A stretch of DNA of 64,000 bases from Deltaproteobacteria bacterium (GTDB lineage Bacteria > Desulfobacterota > Binatia > UBA9968), in the NCBI GenBank assembly GCA_016874755.1, contig VGTH01000028.1:1-64000 (forward strand). The letters run 5' to 3'. The translations under genes were made by a program, and so were the position numbers. This document shows, one piece after another, positions 1 to 10,253 of this stretch (position 1 is its first letter; every line of letters begins with the position of its first letter). Under the pieces are notes generated by a model, which was not told the origin of the DNA, searched no databases, and saw only the letters and a list, made by a program, of their open reading frames with translations.

Positions 1-282
1 GACGCGGCGCAGCGTCGCGCCCATCTCGGCAAAGAACTGGCCGCTCGTCATGATCGACACCACTTCGTTGAAGGTGCTCGACGGCAGCGGGATCAGGCTG
101 GGCGGATAGAAGAAGGTCAACAGCCACCAAACAAATGTCATGGCGGCAATCGAAACGGCCCGCAGCCCCAGGGTACGCGCTGCCGTGCTCGACGCGCTTC
201 TTTTTCGCGGCGCGGCGAGCTCCCCGGTCGCACCGGAAAGAGACTGCCCCGCCAGTGCAACGGCTTTCTCGTCGGCTGCCAT
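1..282 (-). CDS. ABC transporter permease, SsuC/TauC type (3' part outside window)
   Basis: The minus strand is open from an ATG at 282 to the window edge, giving 94 codons with no stop. The N-terminus begins MAADEKAVALAG and has a polar, basic stretch (RKRSAS). A hydrophobic segment around residues 46-62 (AAMTFVWWLLTFFYPP) follows, then LIPLPSSTFNEVV and GQFFAEMGATLRRV. The pattern of a first membrane helix, then LP.P..V, then F....A.TLRRV is typical of permeases of the nitrate/sulfonate/taurine ABC family, inner-membrane partners of NMT1/SsuA-type binding proteins. It diverges from the binding-protein gene starting at 402 and may serve it. This is the only transporter membrane component in the window. 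The assignment rests on the N-terminal third only. Confidence 0.8.
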   Translation of the reverse strand, partial: MAADEKAVALAGQSLSGATGELAAPRKRSASSTAARTLGLRAVSIAAMTFVWWLLTFFYPPSLIPLPSSTFNEVVSIMTSGQFFAEMGATLRRV

Positions 283-292
283 GATGGGCGCA

Positions 293-321
293 ATTTATGG
301 CTTTTGGCTTGCCCAAGTCAA
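293..321 (-). promoter_or_regulatory. candidate sigma-70 promoter for the permease gene
   Basis: On the minus strand a TTGACT box (321-316) and an ATAAAT box (298-293) are 17 bases apart. The predicted start of transcription lies only a few bases before the ATG at 282, so the message would have a very short leader. Found by eye only. Confidence 0.4.
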
Positions 322-401
322 TATGATTGCGACTTGGCCGCAATCCCATTTGCGACTTTGAGTTGATGTCGCGCCCGCAGTTCGGTTATGTTGCCAAGCA
401 A

Positions 402-1355
402 ATGAAGCTCAAGTTGACAACCGCCGTCATCTTAAGCCTCGCCGCCAGCATCTGCATCGCCTCGGTTGCGCTGGCGGCCGAGCCGACCACCATCCGCATC
501 GCCCACAACGGCTTTTCCAGCGAGATGCCGGTGTACGTTGGCAAAGACGCCGGCATTTTTCTCAAGCACGGCATGAATGTCGAGCCGATCTTGATACTCG
601 GCGGCGCCACGACGATTCAAGCGTTGATCGGCAAGAGTCTCGATTTACTGATGGGCGGCGCCACGCCGATGCTCGCCGCCGTAATGAACGGCGCGCAGGT
701 GAAGATCATCGGCGGCATGAACAACCGCATTCCTTTCACCCTGCTCGCGCAGCCGGAGATCAAGAGCGGCGCCCAGCTCAAAGGCAAAAAAATCGGCATC
801 ACCCGTTTCGGCAGCAACACCGACTTCATCGCGCGCTTGGCGGCGCAGGAGTTTGGCTTGAATCCCAAAAGCGATATCACGATCGTGCAAGCCGGTGCGC
901 CGGAAAGCCGCCTGCTGGCGTTGAAAGCGCGCACGGTCGACGCCACGCTTTTCAACATCGAGCAAGCCGTGGTGGCGCGCAAGATGGGTTACAATGTCCT
1001 GTTGAACTTCGTCGAAAAAGAAATCGATTACACCCACATCGCGATCATCGCCCGCGAAGACACCATCAAGACCCAGCCCGACATGCTGCGCCGCTTCATG
1101 CGCGCCTACGTCGAGTCGATTCGTTATTTCAAAACCCACAAGGAAGAAGCGCTCAAGAAAAGCCAGCAGTTGCAGCGGCTGGCCGACCGCGAAGCGCTCG
1201 AAGCCGGCTATGTCAACAACGGCAAAGCCATGCCCGACGACGGCCGGCCCACCGTGAAGGGCACCCAGCTCGTCATCGACGCCGCCATCCTGGAAGACCC
1301 GCGGGCGAAAAACTACACGCCGCAGCAGCTCATGGACTTGAGCTTTCTGCCATGA
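402..1355 (+). CDS. ABC transporter substrate-binding protein, NMT1/SsuA family
   Basis: A 317-residue periplasmic binding protein. The chosen ATG at 402 gives a clean signal peptide (MKLKLTTAVILSLAASICIA, cleaved near ALA-AE). In-frame starts at 327 and 366 would add 25 or 12 residues before it. The mature protein starts TTIRIAHNGFSSEMPVYVGK, then DAGIFLKHGMNVEPI, the N-lobe pattern of NMT1/THI5-like and SsuA proteins, and has the hinge block LKGKKIGITRFGSNTDF. The ligand class (aromatic or sulfonate anion, pyrimidine precursor) cannot be read from sequence. It diverges from the permease at 1-282, and its stop overlaps the upstream end of the open frame of the next gene, so the two are probably co-transcribed. 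Confidence 0.88.
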   Translation: MKLKLTTAVILSLAASICIASVALAAEPTTIRIAHNGFSSEMPVYVGKDAGIFLKHGMNVEPILILGGATTIQALIGKSLDLLMGGATPMLAAVMNGAQVKIIGGMNNRIPFTLLAQPEIKSGAQLKGKKIGITRFGSNTDFIARLAAQEFGLNPKSDITIVQAGAPESRLLALKARTVDATLFNIEQAVVARKMGYNVLLNFVEKEIDYTHIAIIAREDTIKTQPDMLRRFMRAYVESIRYFKTHKEEALKKSQQLQRLADREALEAGYVNNGKAMPDDGRPTVKGTQLVIDAAILEDPRAKNYTPQQLMDLSFLP

Positions 1356-1369
1356 GGAAGAGGAGCACC

Positions 1370-2407
1370 ATGAAAAGCAATTGGTTTAGATCCGTCCGCT
1401 CGGTCCTATCCGTCGGATCCGTCCTATCTCTTTTGTGGCTCAGTCCCCTGGCCGCCCAAGAAAGTTTTTTCAAAGGTAAAACCGTCCGCATCATCGTCCC
1501 CTTCGCCGCCGGCGGCGGCTACGACATCTACTCGCGCATTATGGGACGGCACATGGGCAAATATATTCCCGGCAACCCGGTCTTCGTCGTCGACAACATG
1601 ACCGGCGCCGGCGGGCTGATCGGCGTCAATCACGTCTACAAAGTCGCCAAGCCCGACGGCCTGACGATGGCAACGCCCATCGGCACGATGTTCGTCGATC
1701 AGTTGATCGGCAAACCGGGCATCGAGTTCGACGGCCGCAAGTTCGAATACATCGGCGCGCCGGCGCAAGACACGCAGCTTTTAATCGTCCACAAACGCAC
1801 CGGCATCAAGAGTATCGAGCAATGGCTCGCCCATCCCACGCCGGTGAAATTTGGCAGCACCGGCCCCGGCTCGGCCAACGAATCGATCCCGAAGATCGCC
1901 AAGGACGCGCTCAACCTGCCGCTGCAAGTGGTCTCCGGCTACAAAGGCAGCGCCGTGATCCGCTTGGCCTTTAACAGCGGCGAAGTGGATGGTGTCGCCA
2001 ACGCCTGGGAATCGATGGTCTCGACCTGGCCGCAGGAAACCCAAAGCGGCGATGCGGTGGTCTTGCTGCAAGCCGCCGGCAAGCGCCATCCGGACTTGCC
2101 CAATGTGCCGCTGGTGATCGACTATGCAAAAACCGAGGTGGGCAAAAAACTCGTCCAGGCGGTGATCAACAATTTCGGCGCCACCGCCCGCCCCTATGTC
2201 ATCACGCCCGGCACGCCGAAGGATCGCGTCGAGATCCTGCGCAAAGCCTTCATGGACACCATGCGCGATCCGGAATTCGGCGCCGAATTGAAGCGCGCCA
2301 AGCTCGACTTGAATCCGCTCGACGGCGCGACGCTCGACCGCAACATCCGCGAGCTGTTCGCCCTCGACAAAACGCTGATTCCCAAGTTGACCGAGATTCT
2401 AAGATAG
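1370..2407 (+). CDS. Tripartite tricarboxylate transporter binding protein (TctC/Bug family)
   Basis: 345 residues from ATG 1370, chosen because AGGAAGAGGAG sits just upstream; an earlier in-frame ATG at 1352 overlaps the previous stop. The mature region has the Bug signature VRIIVPFAAGGGYDIYSR, then NMTGAGGLIGVNHVYK and PDGLTMATPIGTMF. These are the ligand-carboxylate loops of TctC-like periplasmic receptors for tricarboxylates and other organic acids. The membrane partners TctA and TctB are not in the window, as is common for Bug receptors. The signal peptide (residues about 8-19, RSVRSVLSVGSV) is encoded by a stretch rich in TCCGTC/GGATCCGTC units that resembles the dispersed repeats near 41.7 and 42.0 kb, so a repeat seems to have become part of the export signal. 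Confidence 0.88.
   Translation: MKSNWFRSVRSVLSVGSVLSLLWLSPLAAQESFFKGKTVRIIVPFAAGGGYDIYSRIMGRHMGKYIPGNPVFVVDNMTGAGGLIGVNHVYKVAKPDGLTMATPIGTMFVDQLIGKPGIEFDGRKFEYIGAPAQDTQLLIVHKRTGIKSIEQWLAHPTPVKFGSTGPGSANESIPKIAKDALNLPLQVVSGYKGSAVIRLAFNSGEVDGVANAWESMVSTWPQETQSGDAVVLLQAAGKRHPDLPNVPLVIDYAKTEVGKKLVQAVINNFGATARPYVITPGTPKDRVEILRKAFMDTMRDPEFGAELKRAKLDLNPLDGATLDRNIRELFALDKTLIPKLTEILR
1391..1430 (+). repeat. GATCCGTC-type repeat inside a signal-peptide coding region
   Basis: The stretch repeats TCCGTC and GGATCC blocks and resembles the repeats at 41682-41730 and 41955-42003. It lies wholly within the N-terminal coding part of the TctC-like gene. Confidence 0.5.
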
Positions 2408-2476
2408 AGGCAATAGGCAGCAGGCAATAGTAAGAATTCAGAAACTCCGGACTATTGCCGACTGCCTATTGCCTAG
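2408..2476 (+). repeat. inverted repeat of AGGCAATAGGCAG type between convergent genes
   Basis: Two arms (about 2409-2431 and 2452-2475) containing AGGCAATAGGCAG and its complement CTGCCTATTGCCT surround a short centre. The hairpin fills the whole gap between two convergent genes and could act as a bidirectional terminator or mRNA-end stabiliser, although no T-run follows. Related GGCAACAG blocks occur at 34715-34740, 34825-34861 and about 57623-57660. Confidence 0.65.
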
Positions 2477-2478
2477 AG

Positions 2479-3525
2479 TTATTTGCGAGTAATCTCACGC
2501 AACAGCTTCAACCACGCTTGCGAGCGTTCGTCGTATTCCGCGGTCGTGAGCCCTTTTTCCGGATACCACTTTTCGTAGTTCACTTTTTTCGCGGCGCTCG
2601 TGTAGAAGAGCTTTTCGGCGTACATCTTCTGCCCCTGTGGGCTTAGCAGAAAATCGGTGAACAACAGCGCCGCGTGCGGGTGCGGCGCATTGGCCGACAC
2701 GGCGGCGCCGCCGGCGTTGACGGCAACGATCTCCATCGGCACCCACGCCACCGGCGCGCCGCGGCTGGCGGCGGGCTGAGTCAAGTTGGTCTGCACCATG
2801 GTGAACGAGATCGGCACCTCGCCGCGGATGATCATGTCCGCCAACCCCGCCGCGCTGGTGGCGTGGGGCCGGACTTCTTGTTCCTTTAAACGGCGCACGA
2901 AATCTTCGCCCTTGGCCTTGATCATCGCGCCAATGGCGCGCGCGCCGGTTTCATTGTTGGCCACCGACATCTTGCCCTTTAAATACGGTTTCAGCAGGTC
3001 GTCGAATCGCTTCGGCAACTCCGCCGCCGGAAAGGCCTTTGTGTTGTAACCAACGCCGATCAGCGACTCGCGGTCGGTGCTCCACCATGTCAGGTTTCCC
3101 GAGGCTTTTTCCTTGGCGTGCTCCGGATAGTTGCGATGATGCGGCGAGTAATAGGGCATCAACATCTGCTCATCGCGCAGCGGCATCAGCGGCGGCGGCG
3201 TGGTTTCGATGGCGTCGAAGAGATGGCGCCGCGCCTGGGTCTCAGCGGTGATACGGCTCGACAACAGCACGCCGTCGGCGCGATAAATATCCACCGCAAC
3301 GCCGGGGTAGCGCTCGGTGAAAAGTTTGGCGATCTCTTTGTGCGGCACCAACGAGGTATACCAAACCAATTTCCCTTCTTTTTTAGCGCCCTCGTAGAGA
3401 ATCCGCTCGCGGTCGGCACCGGCATATTTGGCCAGCTCGGCAAGCGTCGTCGGCACCGCTGCCTTGGCCGACTGGTCGATGACCATTCCAATGCTTAGGA
3501 GCAGGAAAACGAGAACTCTTTTCAC
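2479..3525 (-). CDS. Extracellular solute-binding protein, iron(III)/AfuA-like family 1
   Basis: 348 residues starting with GTG 3525, preceded by GGAGG at a good distance. A signal peptide (MKRVLVFLLLSIGMVIDQSAKA) is followed by LAELAKYAGADRERILYEGA and KKEGKLVWYTSL. This N-lobe opening is shared by family 1 solute-binding proteins annotated as Fe3+ or putative-polyamine receptors. NAPHPHAALLFTDFLLSPQG near residue 285 is the usual C-lobe block. Two homologues occur at 29302-30345 and 32501-33541, and a cut one at 63378. The true ligand is unknown; in genomes with many copies, iron is unlikely for all. No permease or ATPase is adjacent. Confidence 0.88.
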   Translation of the reverse strand: MKRVLVFLLLSIGMVIDQSAKAAVPTTLAELAKYAGADRERILYEGAKKEGKLVWYTSLVPHKEIAKLFTERYPGVAVDIYRADGVLLSSRITAETQARRHLFDAIETTPPPLMPLRDEQMLMPYYSPHHRNYPEHAKEKASGNLTWWSTDRESLIGVGYNTKAFPAAELPKRFDDLLKPYLKGKMSVANNETGARAIGAMIKAKGEDFVRRLKEQEVRPHATSAAGLADMIIRGEVPISFTMVQTNLTQPAASRGAPVAWVPMEIVAVNAGGAAVSANAPHPHAALLFTDFLLSPQGQKMYAEKLFYTSAAKKVNYEKWYPEKGLTTAEYDERSQAWLKLLREITRK

Positions 3526-3553
3526 ACAACCTCCGAGATTAAGTCTTTCGTAG

Positions 3554-3583
3554 TAAATAGAATTATGGCGCCGCCATTGTCAA
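3554..3583 (-). promoter_or_regulatory. sigma-70-like promoter for the solute-binding protein at 2479-3525
   Basis: On the minus strand TTGACA (3583-3578) and TATTTA (3559-3554) are separated by 18 bases and lie about 30 bases before the GTG start and its GGAGG site. A good consensus match. Confidence 0.6.
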
Positions 3584-3595
3584 CGTGGCGCGCTT

Positions 3596-3625
3596 GAGTT
3601 TCAGGGAACATCTCCGGTACACTCC
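3596..3625 (+). promoter_or_regulatory. possible promoter for the cupin operon
   Basis: TTGAGT (3596-3601) and TACACT (3620-3625) with an 18-base spacer lie shortly before the ribosome-binding GGGAGG of the cupin gene at 3653. It is nearly back-to-back with the divergent promoter at 3554-3583. Confidence 0.4.
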
Positions 3626-3652
3626 CGGTTAACAATTTTCGGGAGGCGAAGC

Positions 3653-4087
3653 ATGCCAAAGATCGATAAGATCACGATAGTCGATGCCGAGAAGCAGGCC
3701 CAATGGGGCAAACCCACCGGACGCAACTATGCGCGGCCGACGCAGACCGACTTGGTCCACATCGCGCTCAACAGCTACGAGCCCGGCGTCAACGACGAGC
3801 TCCACTGCCACCCCGGATCGGATCACACCTTTTTTGTCGTCCAGGGAGAATGCACCATGAAAGGCCTCAAAGAAGGCGAAGAGTATCGCCTCAAGCAGCA
3901 CCAAGCCGTCCATGTTCCCGCCGGATTTTTCTACCAGCTCAACAACACCGGCACCGAGCGTTTGATTCTCTACCAGGTCTCCACCGAGCCGCGCAAAAAA
4001 CCCAAAATCGGCAAAGTCATTTACGGCGTGCACACGAGCTTGAAAGAACACTTGCTCAACCCAGTCAAAGCCGCGGCGGGGAAATGA
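3653..4087 (+). CDS. Cupin-domain protein
   Basis: 144 residues, cytoplasmic (no signal peptide), with GGGAGG upstream of the ATG. A single small beta-barrel cupin: motif 1 is recognisable as ELHCHPGSDHTFFVVQGE (two metal-type His, then Glu at the end of the block) and motif 2 as HQAVHVPAGFFYQLNN. Small cupins bind a divalent metal and act as dioxygenases, isomerases or sensors; no substrate can be inferred. It overlaps the following small gene by four bases (ATGA), so the two are translationally coupled. Confidence 0.8.
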   Translation: MPKIDKITIVDAEKQAQWGKPTGRNYARPTQTDLVHIALNSYEPGVNDELHCHPGSDHTFFVVQGECTMKGLKEGEEYRLKQHQAVHVPAGFFYQLNNTGTERLILYQVSTEPRKKPKIGKVIYGVHTSLKEHLLNPVKAAAGK

Positions 4088-4344
4088 TGACCTTCGAGGA
4101 CGTTTTCAACTGGTGCAAAAAACAGCAGGCCGATGTGCGCGGCGTCTACCGCGGCAAGGATATCTCGTTCTCGCACAAAGACGCCAAGCTACCGGTGGAG
4201 CTGCCGGCGCTCGGCGCAATCTTTCATTGGGACGTGGAGATCGGCGACTGGAGCCACTACGTCAGCGCCTCCGACATGGAACGTATGGTCACCGGCAAGA
4301 TGACCCTCGAGCAATTCAAAGGCACGCTGCGCCGCGAAGAATAG
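4084..4344 (+). CDS. Small conserved-looking protein, unknown function
   Basis: 86 residues from ATG 4084 (a second ATG follows directly). It starts MMTFEDVFNWCKKQQADVRG and ends in a charged helix (KMTLEQFKGTLRREE). No signal peptide or membrane segment. The start overlaps the cupin stop and its stop lies 4 bases before the FKBP gene, so it sits inside a tight operon. Codon use matches its neighbours, supporting a real gene. I do not recognise the family. Confidence 0.7.
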   Translation: MMTFEDVFNWCKKQQADVRGVYRGKDISFSHKDAKLPVELPALGAIFHWDVEIGDWSHYVSASDMERMVTGKMTLEQFKGTLRREE

Positions 4345-4348
4345 CGCT

Positions 4349-4942
4349 ATGAAACATTGGCATTTAACCTTGCTGGGCGTCGCGCTCTGTGCGGCGCTCG
4401 GCACTGTCCACGGCGCCGAGAAAGCTACCGCGACCCGCGTCGTGCAAGACGGCTGGCGCGTGGGCATCGAGTACACGCTCAAGGGCGAAGACGGCAAGCT
4501 CATCGAATCTAACAAAGGCAAGTTTTCCCTGGTCTACAAACACGGCACGGGGGAGATGATTCCAGGCTTGGAACGCGCGTTGGCCGGCATGAGAGTCGGC
4601 GAGGAAAAACATGTGGTCGTCAAGCCGCAAGATGCCTATGGCCTGGTCGACTTTAATAAGCGCAAAGAAGTTCCCAAGACCGAGCTGCCACCCAACGCCA
4701 TGAAAGTCGGCGCTGAAATCGCCCGCCCCGAAGGACAGGGCCGGGTGCGCGTGTTCAAAGTTCATGAAATCCGCGAGCACACCGTGGTGCTCGACATGAA
4801 TCATCCGATGGCGGGCAAGACGCTGGTTTTCGATGTCAAAGTCGTCGACATTCAGCAGGAGCCGAGCGCGCCGTCGGCCCCTGCCGTGCCGTCCAAACCG
4901 GCGGCTCCCGCGCAGCCCAACAAGCCGGCGCGGCCCAAGTAG
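4349..4942 (+). CDS. Exported FKBP-type peptidyl-prolyl isomerase, SlyD-like
   Basis: 197 residues with a signal peptide (MKHWHLTLLGVALCAALGTVHG). The FKBP fold follows: GWRVGIEYTLKGEDGKLIES, then GEMIPGLERALAGMRVGEEK (the core FKBP motif), PQDAYG, then an insert (about residues 95-150) equivalent to the IF chaperone flap of SlyD, closing with NHPMAGKTLVFDVKVVDI. The N.PLAGK.L.F.V motif is diagnostic of SlyD-type proteins. Cytoplasmic SlyD carries a His-rich metal tail; here the C-terminus is a 30-residue Pro/Ala/Lys tail (PSAPSAPAVPSKPAAPAQP). It probably acts as a periplasmic foldase. It lies in an operon with the cupin and, 4 bases downstream, the sirtuin. Confidence 0.9.
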   Translation: MKHWHLTLLGVALCAALGTVHGAEKATATRVVQDGWRVGIEYTLKGEDGKLIESNKGKFSLVYKHGTGEMIPGLERALAGMRVGEEKHVVVKPQDAYGLVDFNKRKEVPKTELPPNAMKVGAEIARPEGQGRVRVFKVHEIREHTVVLDMNHPMAGKTLVFDVKVVDIQQEPSAPSAPAVPSKPAAPAQPNKPARPK

Positions 4943-4946
4943 CACG

Positions 4947-5699
4947 ATGACTTTCAGAGAATTTGCCGAGCGCGTCAGGCAATCGCAGCAGTTAGTTTTT
5001 TTCACCGGTGCCGGCATCAGCACCGAATCCGGCGTGCCGGACTTCCGCAGCCCGGGCGGCGTCTGGACGAAGTATCAGCCGGTCCTGTTTCAAGACTTCA
5101 TGGCCAGCGAAGCCGCGCGCGTGCAGCACTGGCAATTGAAAAAAGCCACCTACGAGCTTTTCAAAACCGTCAAGCCCAACAACGGCCACCACGCCATCTG
5201 CGATTTTGAAGCGCGCGGCCAATTGCTTGGATTGATCACGCAAAACATCGACGGCCTGCACAAGCTCGCCGGCACGTCAGAAGAGAAACTCGTCGAGCTG
5301 CACGGCACCGACCGCTGGGTCACCTGCCTACAATGCGGCAAGCGCTACGCACCCAAGGACCACTACGAGGATTGGAACGAGACTTTGCCGACGCCGCGCT
5401 GCGGTGACTGCGACGGCTTTTTGAAATCGGCCAACGTCTCCTTCGGCCAATCGATGCCGCAGGCCGCCATGCAGCGCGCCCAGCAGTGGAGCGAAGCGGC
5501 GGAGATCTTCATCGTCGTCGGCTCGTCGCTGCAGGTGCAGCCGGCGGCCAGTTTTCCCGTCATCGCCAAACGCGGCGGGGCGCTGCTGGCGATCGTCAAC
5601 CGCGACCCGACGCCCTTGGATGACTACGCCGACTTCGTCGACAACGGCAGCATCGGCGATTTTTTTACTCGATTGAAGTCGCAGATCAACGACAGTTAA
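4947..5699 (+). CDS. NAD-dependent protein deacylase, Sir2 family
   Basis: 250 residues from ATG 4947; the open frame extends upstream only as a shadow of the FKBP tail. NAD-binding motifs FFTGAGISTESGVPDFRSPGG (residues 18-38) and TQNIDGLH (98-105) are intact, with catalytic His119 in ELHGTDRW. The zinc site has four Cys (C127, C130, C152, C155), and the second Rossmann half is present (VVGSSLQVQPAASFP). Removes acyl groups from lysines using NAD. It lacks the Ala-Tyr-Arg pattern typical of desuccinylases in the acyl pocket (after the DFRSPGG motif it reads VWTKYQPVLFQD), so plain deacetylase activity is more likely. Translationally close to the FKBP gene. Confidence 0.93.
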   Translation: MTFREFAERVRQSQQLVFFTGAGISTESGVPDFRSPGGVWTKYQPVLFQDFMASEAARVQHWQLKKATYELFKTVKPNNGHHAICDFEARGQLLGLITQNIDGLHKLAGTSEEKLVELHGTDRWVTCLQCGKRYAPKDHYEDWNETLPTPRCGDCDGFLKSANVSFGQSMPQAAMQRAQQWSEAAEIFIVVGSSLQVQPAASFPVIAKRGGALLAIVNRDPTPLDDYADFVDNGSIGDFFTRLKSQINDS

Positions 5700-5716
5700 G
5701 TTTCCACTCCGCTTGC

Positions 5717-6574
5717 ATGCAGCTGCTGCGCCTTTCTGAAGTACCGCTGCGCGATCAGGATCGCAGCTTCGGCTATTCGCGGGCCCGCGCCTTGGGCGGC
5801 GCGAGCCTAGTGCTTTGTGCCGCGGCCCTCGCCATCTACCTCGGCAACGTCACGCTAAGCTGGCTCGGCTACTTCATAGCCGGCGTCATTGTGATCGGGC
5901 TGCTGCTATACCACAAAGCCATCATCGCTCGCTTCCAGTCTACTAACTGGCTCGTGCGCATGACCGGCGACGGGCTCTTCATCAAATTTCGCTCCTATCT
6001 AAACGCCCACTTCGCCGCCGACGACCACGTGGTGGTGTTCATACCCTACAGCGAAATTGCCACGGCAAAATTGATCCATGAAGTGCAGCGCGTCGCCGAT
6101 CGCGACGAAGACAATCGCCCCACCGAGACCACCCGCAAGCGCCGCGTGGTCGAGTTGGAGCTCAACGGCGACAGCCGCCAACTGGCGATCGCCATCGCCA
6201 GCGAGCAAGACACCGTCCTGGCGAAAACCCGCATCGGCGCCGAGCGCCCGTCGACGCGCTACCACCATTTTCCCGTGCGCTTGCCAACCATGAAGCGGCT
6301 AATGATCGAATGGGGTGTCGTGCCCGCCGCTGACGTCTTCCTCGACGCACTCACCCGTCACACGCTGGTGCGCCCCGCCGAATCAGCAACCAAAGATCTC
6401 ACCGTCAACGACACACTAACCCGCGAAGATCAGGAAAATCGCTTGCTAGAGCTGGTCGAAAGCGGCCAGAAGCTCGTCGCCATTGCCGAGGCACGCCGGC
6501 TCTACGCCTACAATCTCACCGAAGCGCAGAGTTTCATCGAAGAGTTACTGCACAAAAACAACGCAAGGAAGTAG
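5717..6574 (+). CDS. Membrane-anchored protein, unknown function
   Basis: 285 residues. Two adjacent hydrophobic segments (about residues 27-44 and 48-66, LGGASLVLCAAALAIYLG and LGYFIAGVIVIGLLLYH) form a hairpin in the membrane. A soluble domain with a strand-rich PH-like look follows (MTGDGLFIKFRSY, VVFIPYSEIATAKLIHEVQR, RRVVELELNG). A helical C-terminus ends the protein (REDQENRLLELVESGQKLVA). The arrangement resembles bacterial PH-domain membrane proteins, but I see no firm family signature. It starts 17 bases after the sirtuin stop and converges on purF. Confidence 0.75.
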   Translation: MQLLRLSEVPLRDQDRSFGYSRARALGGASLVLCAAALAIYLGNVTLSWLGYFIAGVIVIGLLLYHKAIIARFQSTNWLVRMTGDGLFIKFRSYLNAHFAADDHVVVFIPYSEIATAKLIHEVQRVADRDEDNRPTETTRKRRVVELELNGDSRQLAIAIASEQDTVLAKTRIGAERPSTRYHHFPVRLPTMKRLMIEWGVVPAADVFLDALTRHTLVRPAESATKDLTVNDTLTREDQENRLLELVESGQKLVAIAEARRLYAYNLTEAQSFIEELLHKNNARK

Positions 6575-6594
6575 AGTCCACCCAAGCGGTGCGG

Positions 6595-8019
<1,425 letters not shown>

Positions 8020-8021
8020 GG

Positions 8022-10253
8022 CTATTTCAACTTCGCGGTCAAACCATTGGCCCAGACACTGTGCAGTTCGTCCACTGCCAGTTGCAGGAACGGCTGAATC
8101 GAAAGTCGCTGACCGCCGACGCTGCCGATTACTTGCAGCGGCGCGTTGTGCTGCGCGGCCAGGGCTTCCAGCGGCGCCAAGTTTTTTTCTTCCAAAGAGA
8201 CGACAATCCGCGACTGCGATTCGCTGAATAGCAAAGCATCGCCGCGAATCATCTCATGGGTCTCGATGCGCGCGCCAATCGGCTTGCCGGCGCCACCCAT
8301 GCAGCACTCGGCCAGCGCCACCGCCAAGCCGCCGTCCGAGACATCATGGGCCGAGCGCAAAACCCCCTGCTCAATCGCCTCGACGCAGCAGCGCTGCACC
8401 GCGCGCTCCAATTGTAGATCGATCCAGGGCGGTGTGCCACGGGTCAAACCGTGCACCTGCTTCAGATATTCGCTGCCGCCCAACTCTTCGCGGGTTCGGC
8501 CTAAGAGCACAATCAAATCGCCCGCCGCCTTGAACCACGGTGTCATTACTTTGTCGATATGGTTAATCAGTCCCACCATGCCGATGGTCGGCGTCGGATA
8601 GATCGGCACGCCGTCGGTTTCGTTGTAGAAGCTGACGTTGCCGCTCACCACCGGCACGGTGAGCGCCAAACACGCGTCACGCATGCCGTTGATCGCCTGG
8701 GAGAACTGCCACATGACCGCCGGGTTCTCCGGGCTGCCAAAATTCAAACAATCGGTCAAGCCAACCGGCCGCGCGCCAACGCAGGCTAGATTGCGCGCCG
8801 CTTCGGCCACTGCGATGACGCCGCCGACGTAGGGGTCGAGATAACAGTAGCGGCTATTGCAGTCGGCGGTGAGCGCCAGCGCCTTCTTCGTTCCTTTGAC
8901 GCGCACGACCGCCGCGTCGGCGCCGGGTGCCACCACCGTGTTGCTGCGCACGTAGTGATCGTATTGGCGATAGACCCATTCCTTGGAGGCGATGTTGGGT
9001 GAGGCGAGCAGCGTCTTCAACGTCGCGCCGAGGTCCTTCGGTTCTGTGATGGTGGCGAAGTCGAGTTGTTCCAGCTCGTCGTGGCGCGCTGGGCGCTCTG
9101 CCGGGCGGCGATAAACCGGCGCTTCCTTGGTCAGTGCGTCAATCGGAATCGCCGCTACCTCGACGCCGTCAAAGCGCGCGCGGAAAATATGGTCGTCGGT
9201 GACGCGGCCGATCACCACGGCATCGAGATCCCACTTGTCGAAAATCTTTTTGATCTCCGCTTCGGTGCCCTGCTTGGCCACCAGCAGCATGCGCTCCTGC
9301 GATTCGGACAGGAGAATCTCGTAGGGCGTCATGCCGGTTTCGCGCATCGGCACCAGTGACAGGTCGAGCTCGATGCCGCAGCCGCCGCGGCCGGCCATTT
9401 CCGACGAGGAACTGGTCAAACCGGCCGCGCCCATGTCTTGGATGCCGATGATGTGATCTTTTTCGAACAGCTCTAGGCACGCTTCCAACAGCAACTTCTC
9501 GGTGAACGGATCGCCCACTTGCACGGTGGGGCGGCGCTGCTCTTTCTCTTCCGAGAACGACTCTGACGCCATGGTGGCGCCGTGGATGCCGTCGCGGCCG
9601 GTTTTCGAGCCGACGTAGATCACTGGGTTGCCAATGCCTTTGGCGATGCCGGTGAAAATCTTTTTCTTCTTGACGATGCCGAGGGTGAAAGCGTTGACGA
9701 GAATATTGGCGTTGTAGCACTCGTCGAAATAGACCTCGCCGCCGACCGTCGGCACGCCGATGCAGTTGCCGTAGCCGCCGATGCCCGCGACCACGCCGGC
9801 AACGAGATAGCGCGTGCGCGGATGATCGATGGCGCCAAAGCGCAAGGAGTTGAGCGAAGCGATGGGCCGCGCGCCCATGGTGAAAATGTCGCGCAGGATG
9901 CCGCCGACACCCGTGGCGGCGCCCTGATAGGGCTCGATGAACGAGGGATGATTGTGGCTTTCCATCTTGAACGCCACCGCGAGGCCGTCGCCGATATCGA
10001 CCACGCCGGCGTTTTCCCCCGGTCCCTGCAAAACGTAGGGACCCTCAGTGGGCAGCAGTTTCAGGTAAGCGCGTGAGCTTTTGTAGCTGCAATGCTCCGA
10101 CCACATGACCGAGAACACACCCAGCTCAGTGTAGTTGGGCGCGCGGCCAAGCATTTGAACGATCTTTTCGTACTCGTCGGGCGCCAGCCCATGGCTCGCG
10201 ACGAGCTCAGGTGTGACCGTCGGCTGGGCAAAAATCTTGACCGCTTCAGCCAT
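8022..10253 (-). CDS. purL: Phosphoribosylformylglycinamidine synthase II
   Basis: 743 residues, the length of the small PurL that works with separate PurQ and PurS subunits. It converts FGAR to FGAM with ATP and ammonia from PurQ. Visible motifs: [38 protein letters not shown] (catalytic His and nucleotide site) and MGARPIA in the first half; the second-half repeat has NFGSPENP and [16 protein letters not shown]. The start overlaps the end of purQ by eight bases, so synthesis of the two subunits is coupled. Confidence 0.97.
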   Translation of the reverse strand: MAEAVKIFAQPTVTPELVASHGLAPDEYEKIVQMLGRAPNYTELGVFSVMWSEHCSYKSSRAYLKLLPTEGPYVLQGPGENAGVVDIGDGLAVAFKMESHNHPSFIEPYQGAATGVGGILRDIFTMGARPIASLNSLRFGAIDHPRTRYLVAGVVAGIGGYGNCIGVPTVGGEVYFDECYNANILVNAFTLGIVKKKKIFTGIAKGIGNPVIYVGSKTGRDGIHGATMASESFSEEKEQRRPTVQVGDPFTEKLLLEACLELFEKDHIIGIQDMGAAGLTSSSSEMAGRGGCGIELDLSLVPMRETGMTPYEILLSESQERMLLVAKQGTEAEIKKIFDKWDLDAVVIGRVTDDHIFRARFDGVEVAAIPIDALTKEAPVYRRPAERPARHDELEQLDFATITEPKDLGATLKTLLASPNIASKEWVYRQYDHYVRSNTVVAPGADAAVVRVKGTKKALALTADCNSRYCYLDPYVGGVIAVAEAARNLACVGARPVGLTDCLNFGSPENPAVMWQFSQAINGMRDACLALTVPVVSGNVSFYNETDGVPIYPTPTIGMVGLINHIDKVMTPWFKAAGDLIVLLGRTREELGGSEYLKQVHGLTRGTPPWIDLQLERAVQRCCVEAIEQGVLRSAHDVSDGGLAVALAECCMGGAGKPIGARIETHEMIRGDALLFSESQSRIVVSLEEKNLAPLEALAAQHNAPLQVIGSVGGQRLSIQPFLQLAVDELHSVWANGLTAKLK

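Noticed and set aside
645-1139. Minus-strand open frame opposite the first binding protein
   Set aside because: High-GC shadow frame (rich in Ala, Arg, Asp) with no family signature; the plus strand holds a clear gene. The same reasoning removes the other long antisense frames, e.g. 24064-24981, 42170-43321 and 43367-44131.
3703-4083. Open frame starting at 3703 ahead of the 86-residue protein
   Set aside because: Arg- and Gln-rich shadow of the cupin gene; only the part after 4084 shows normal codon use.
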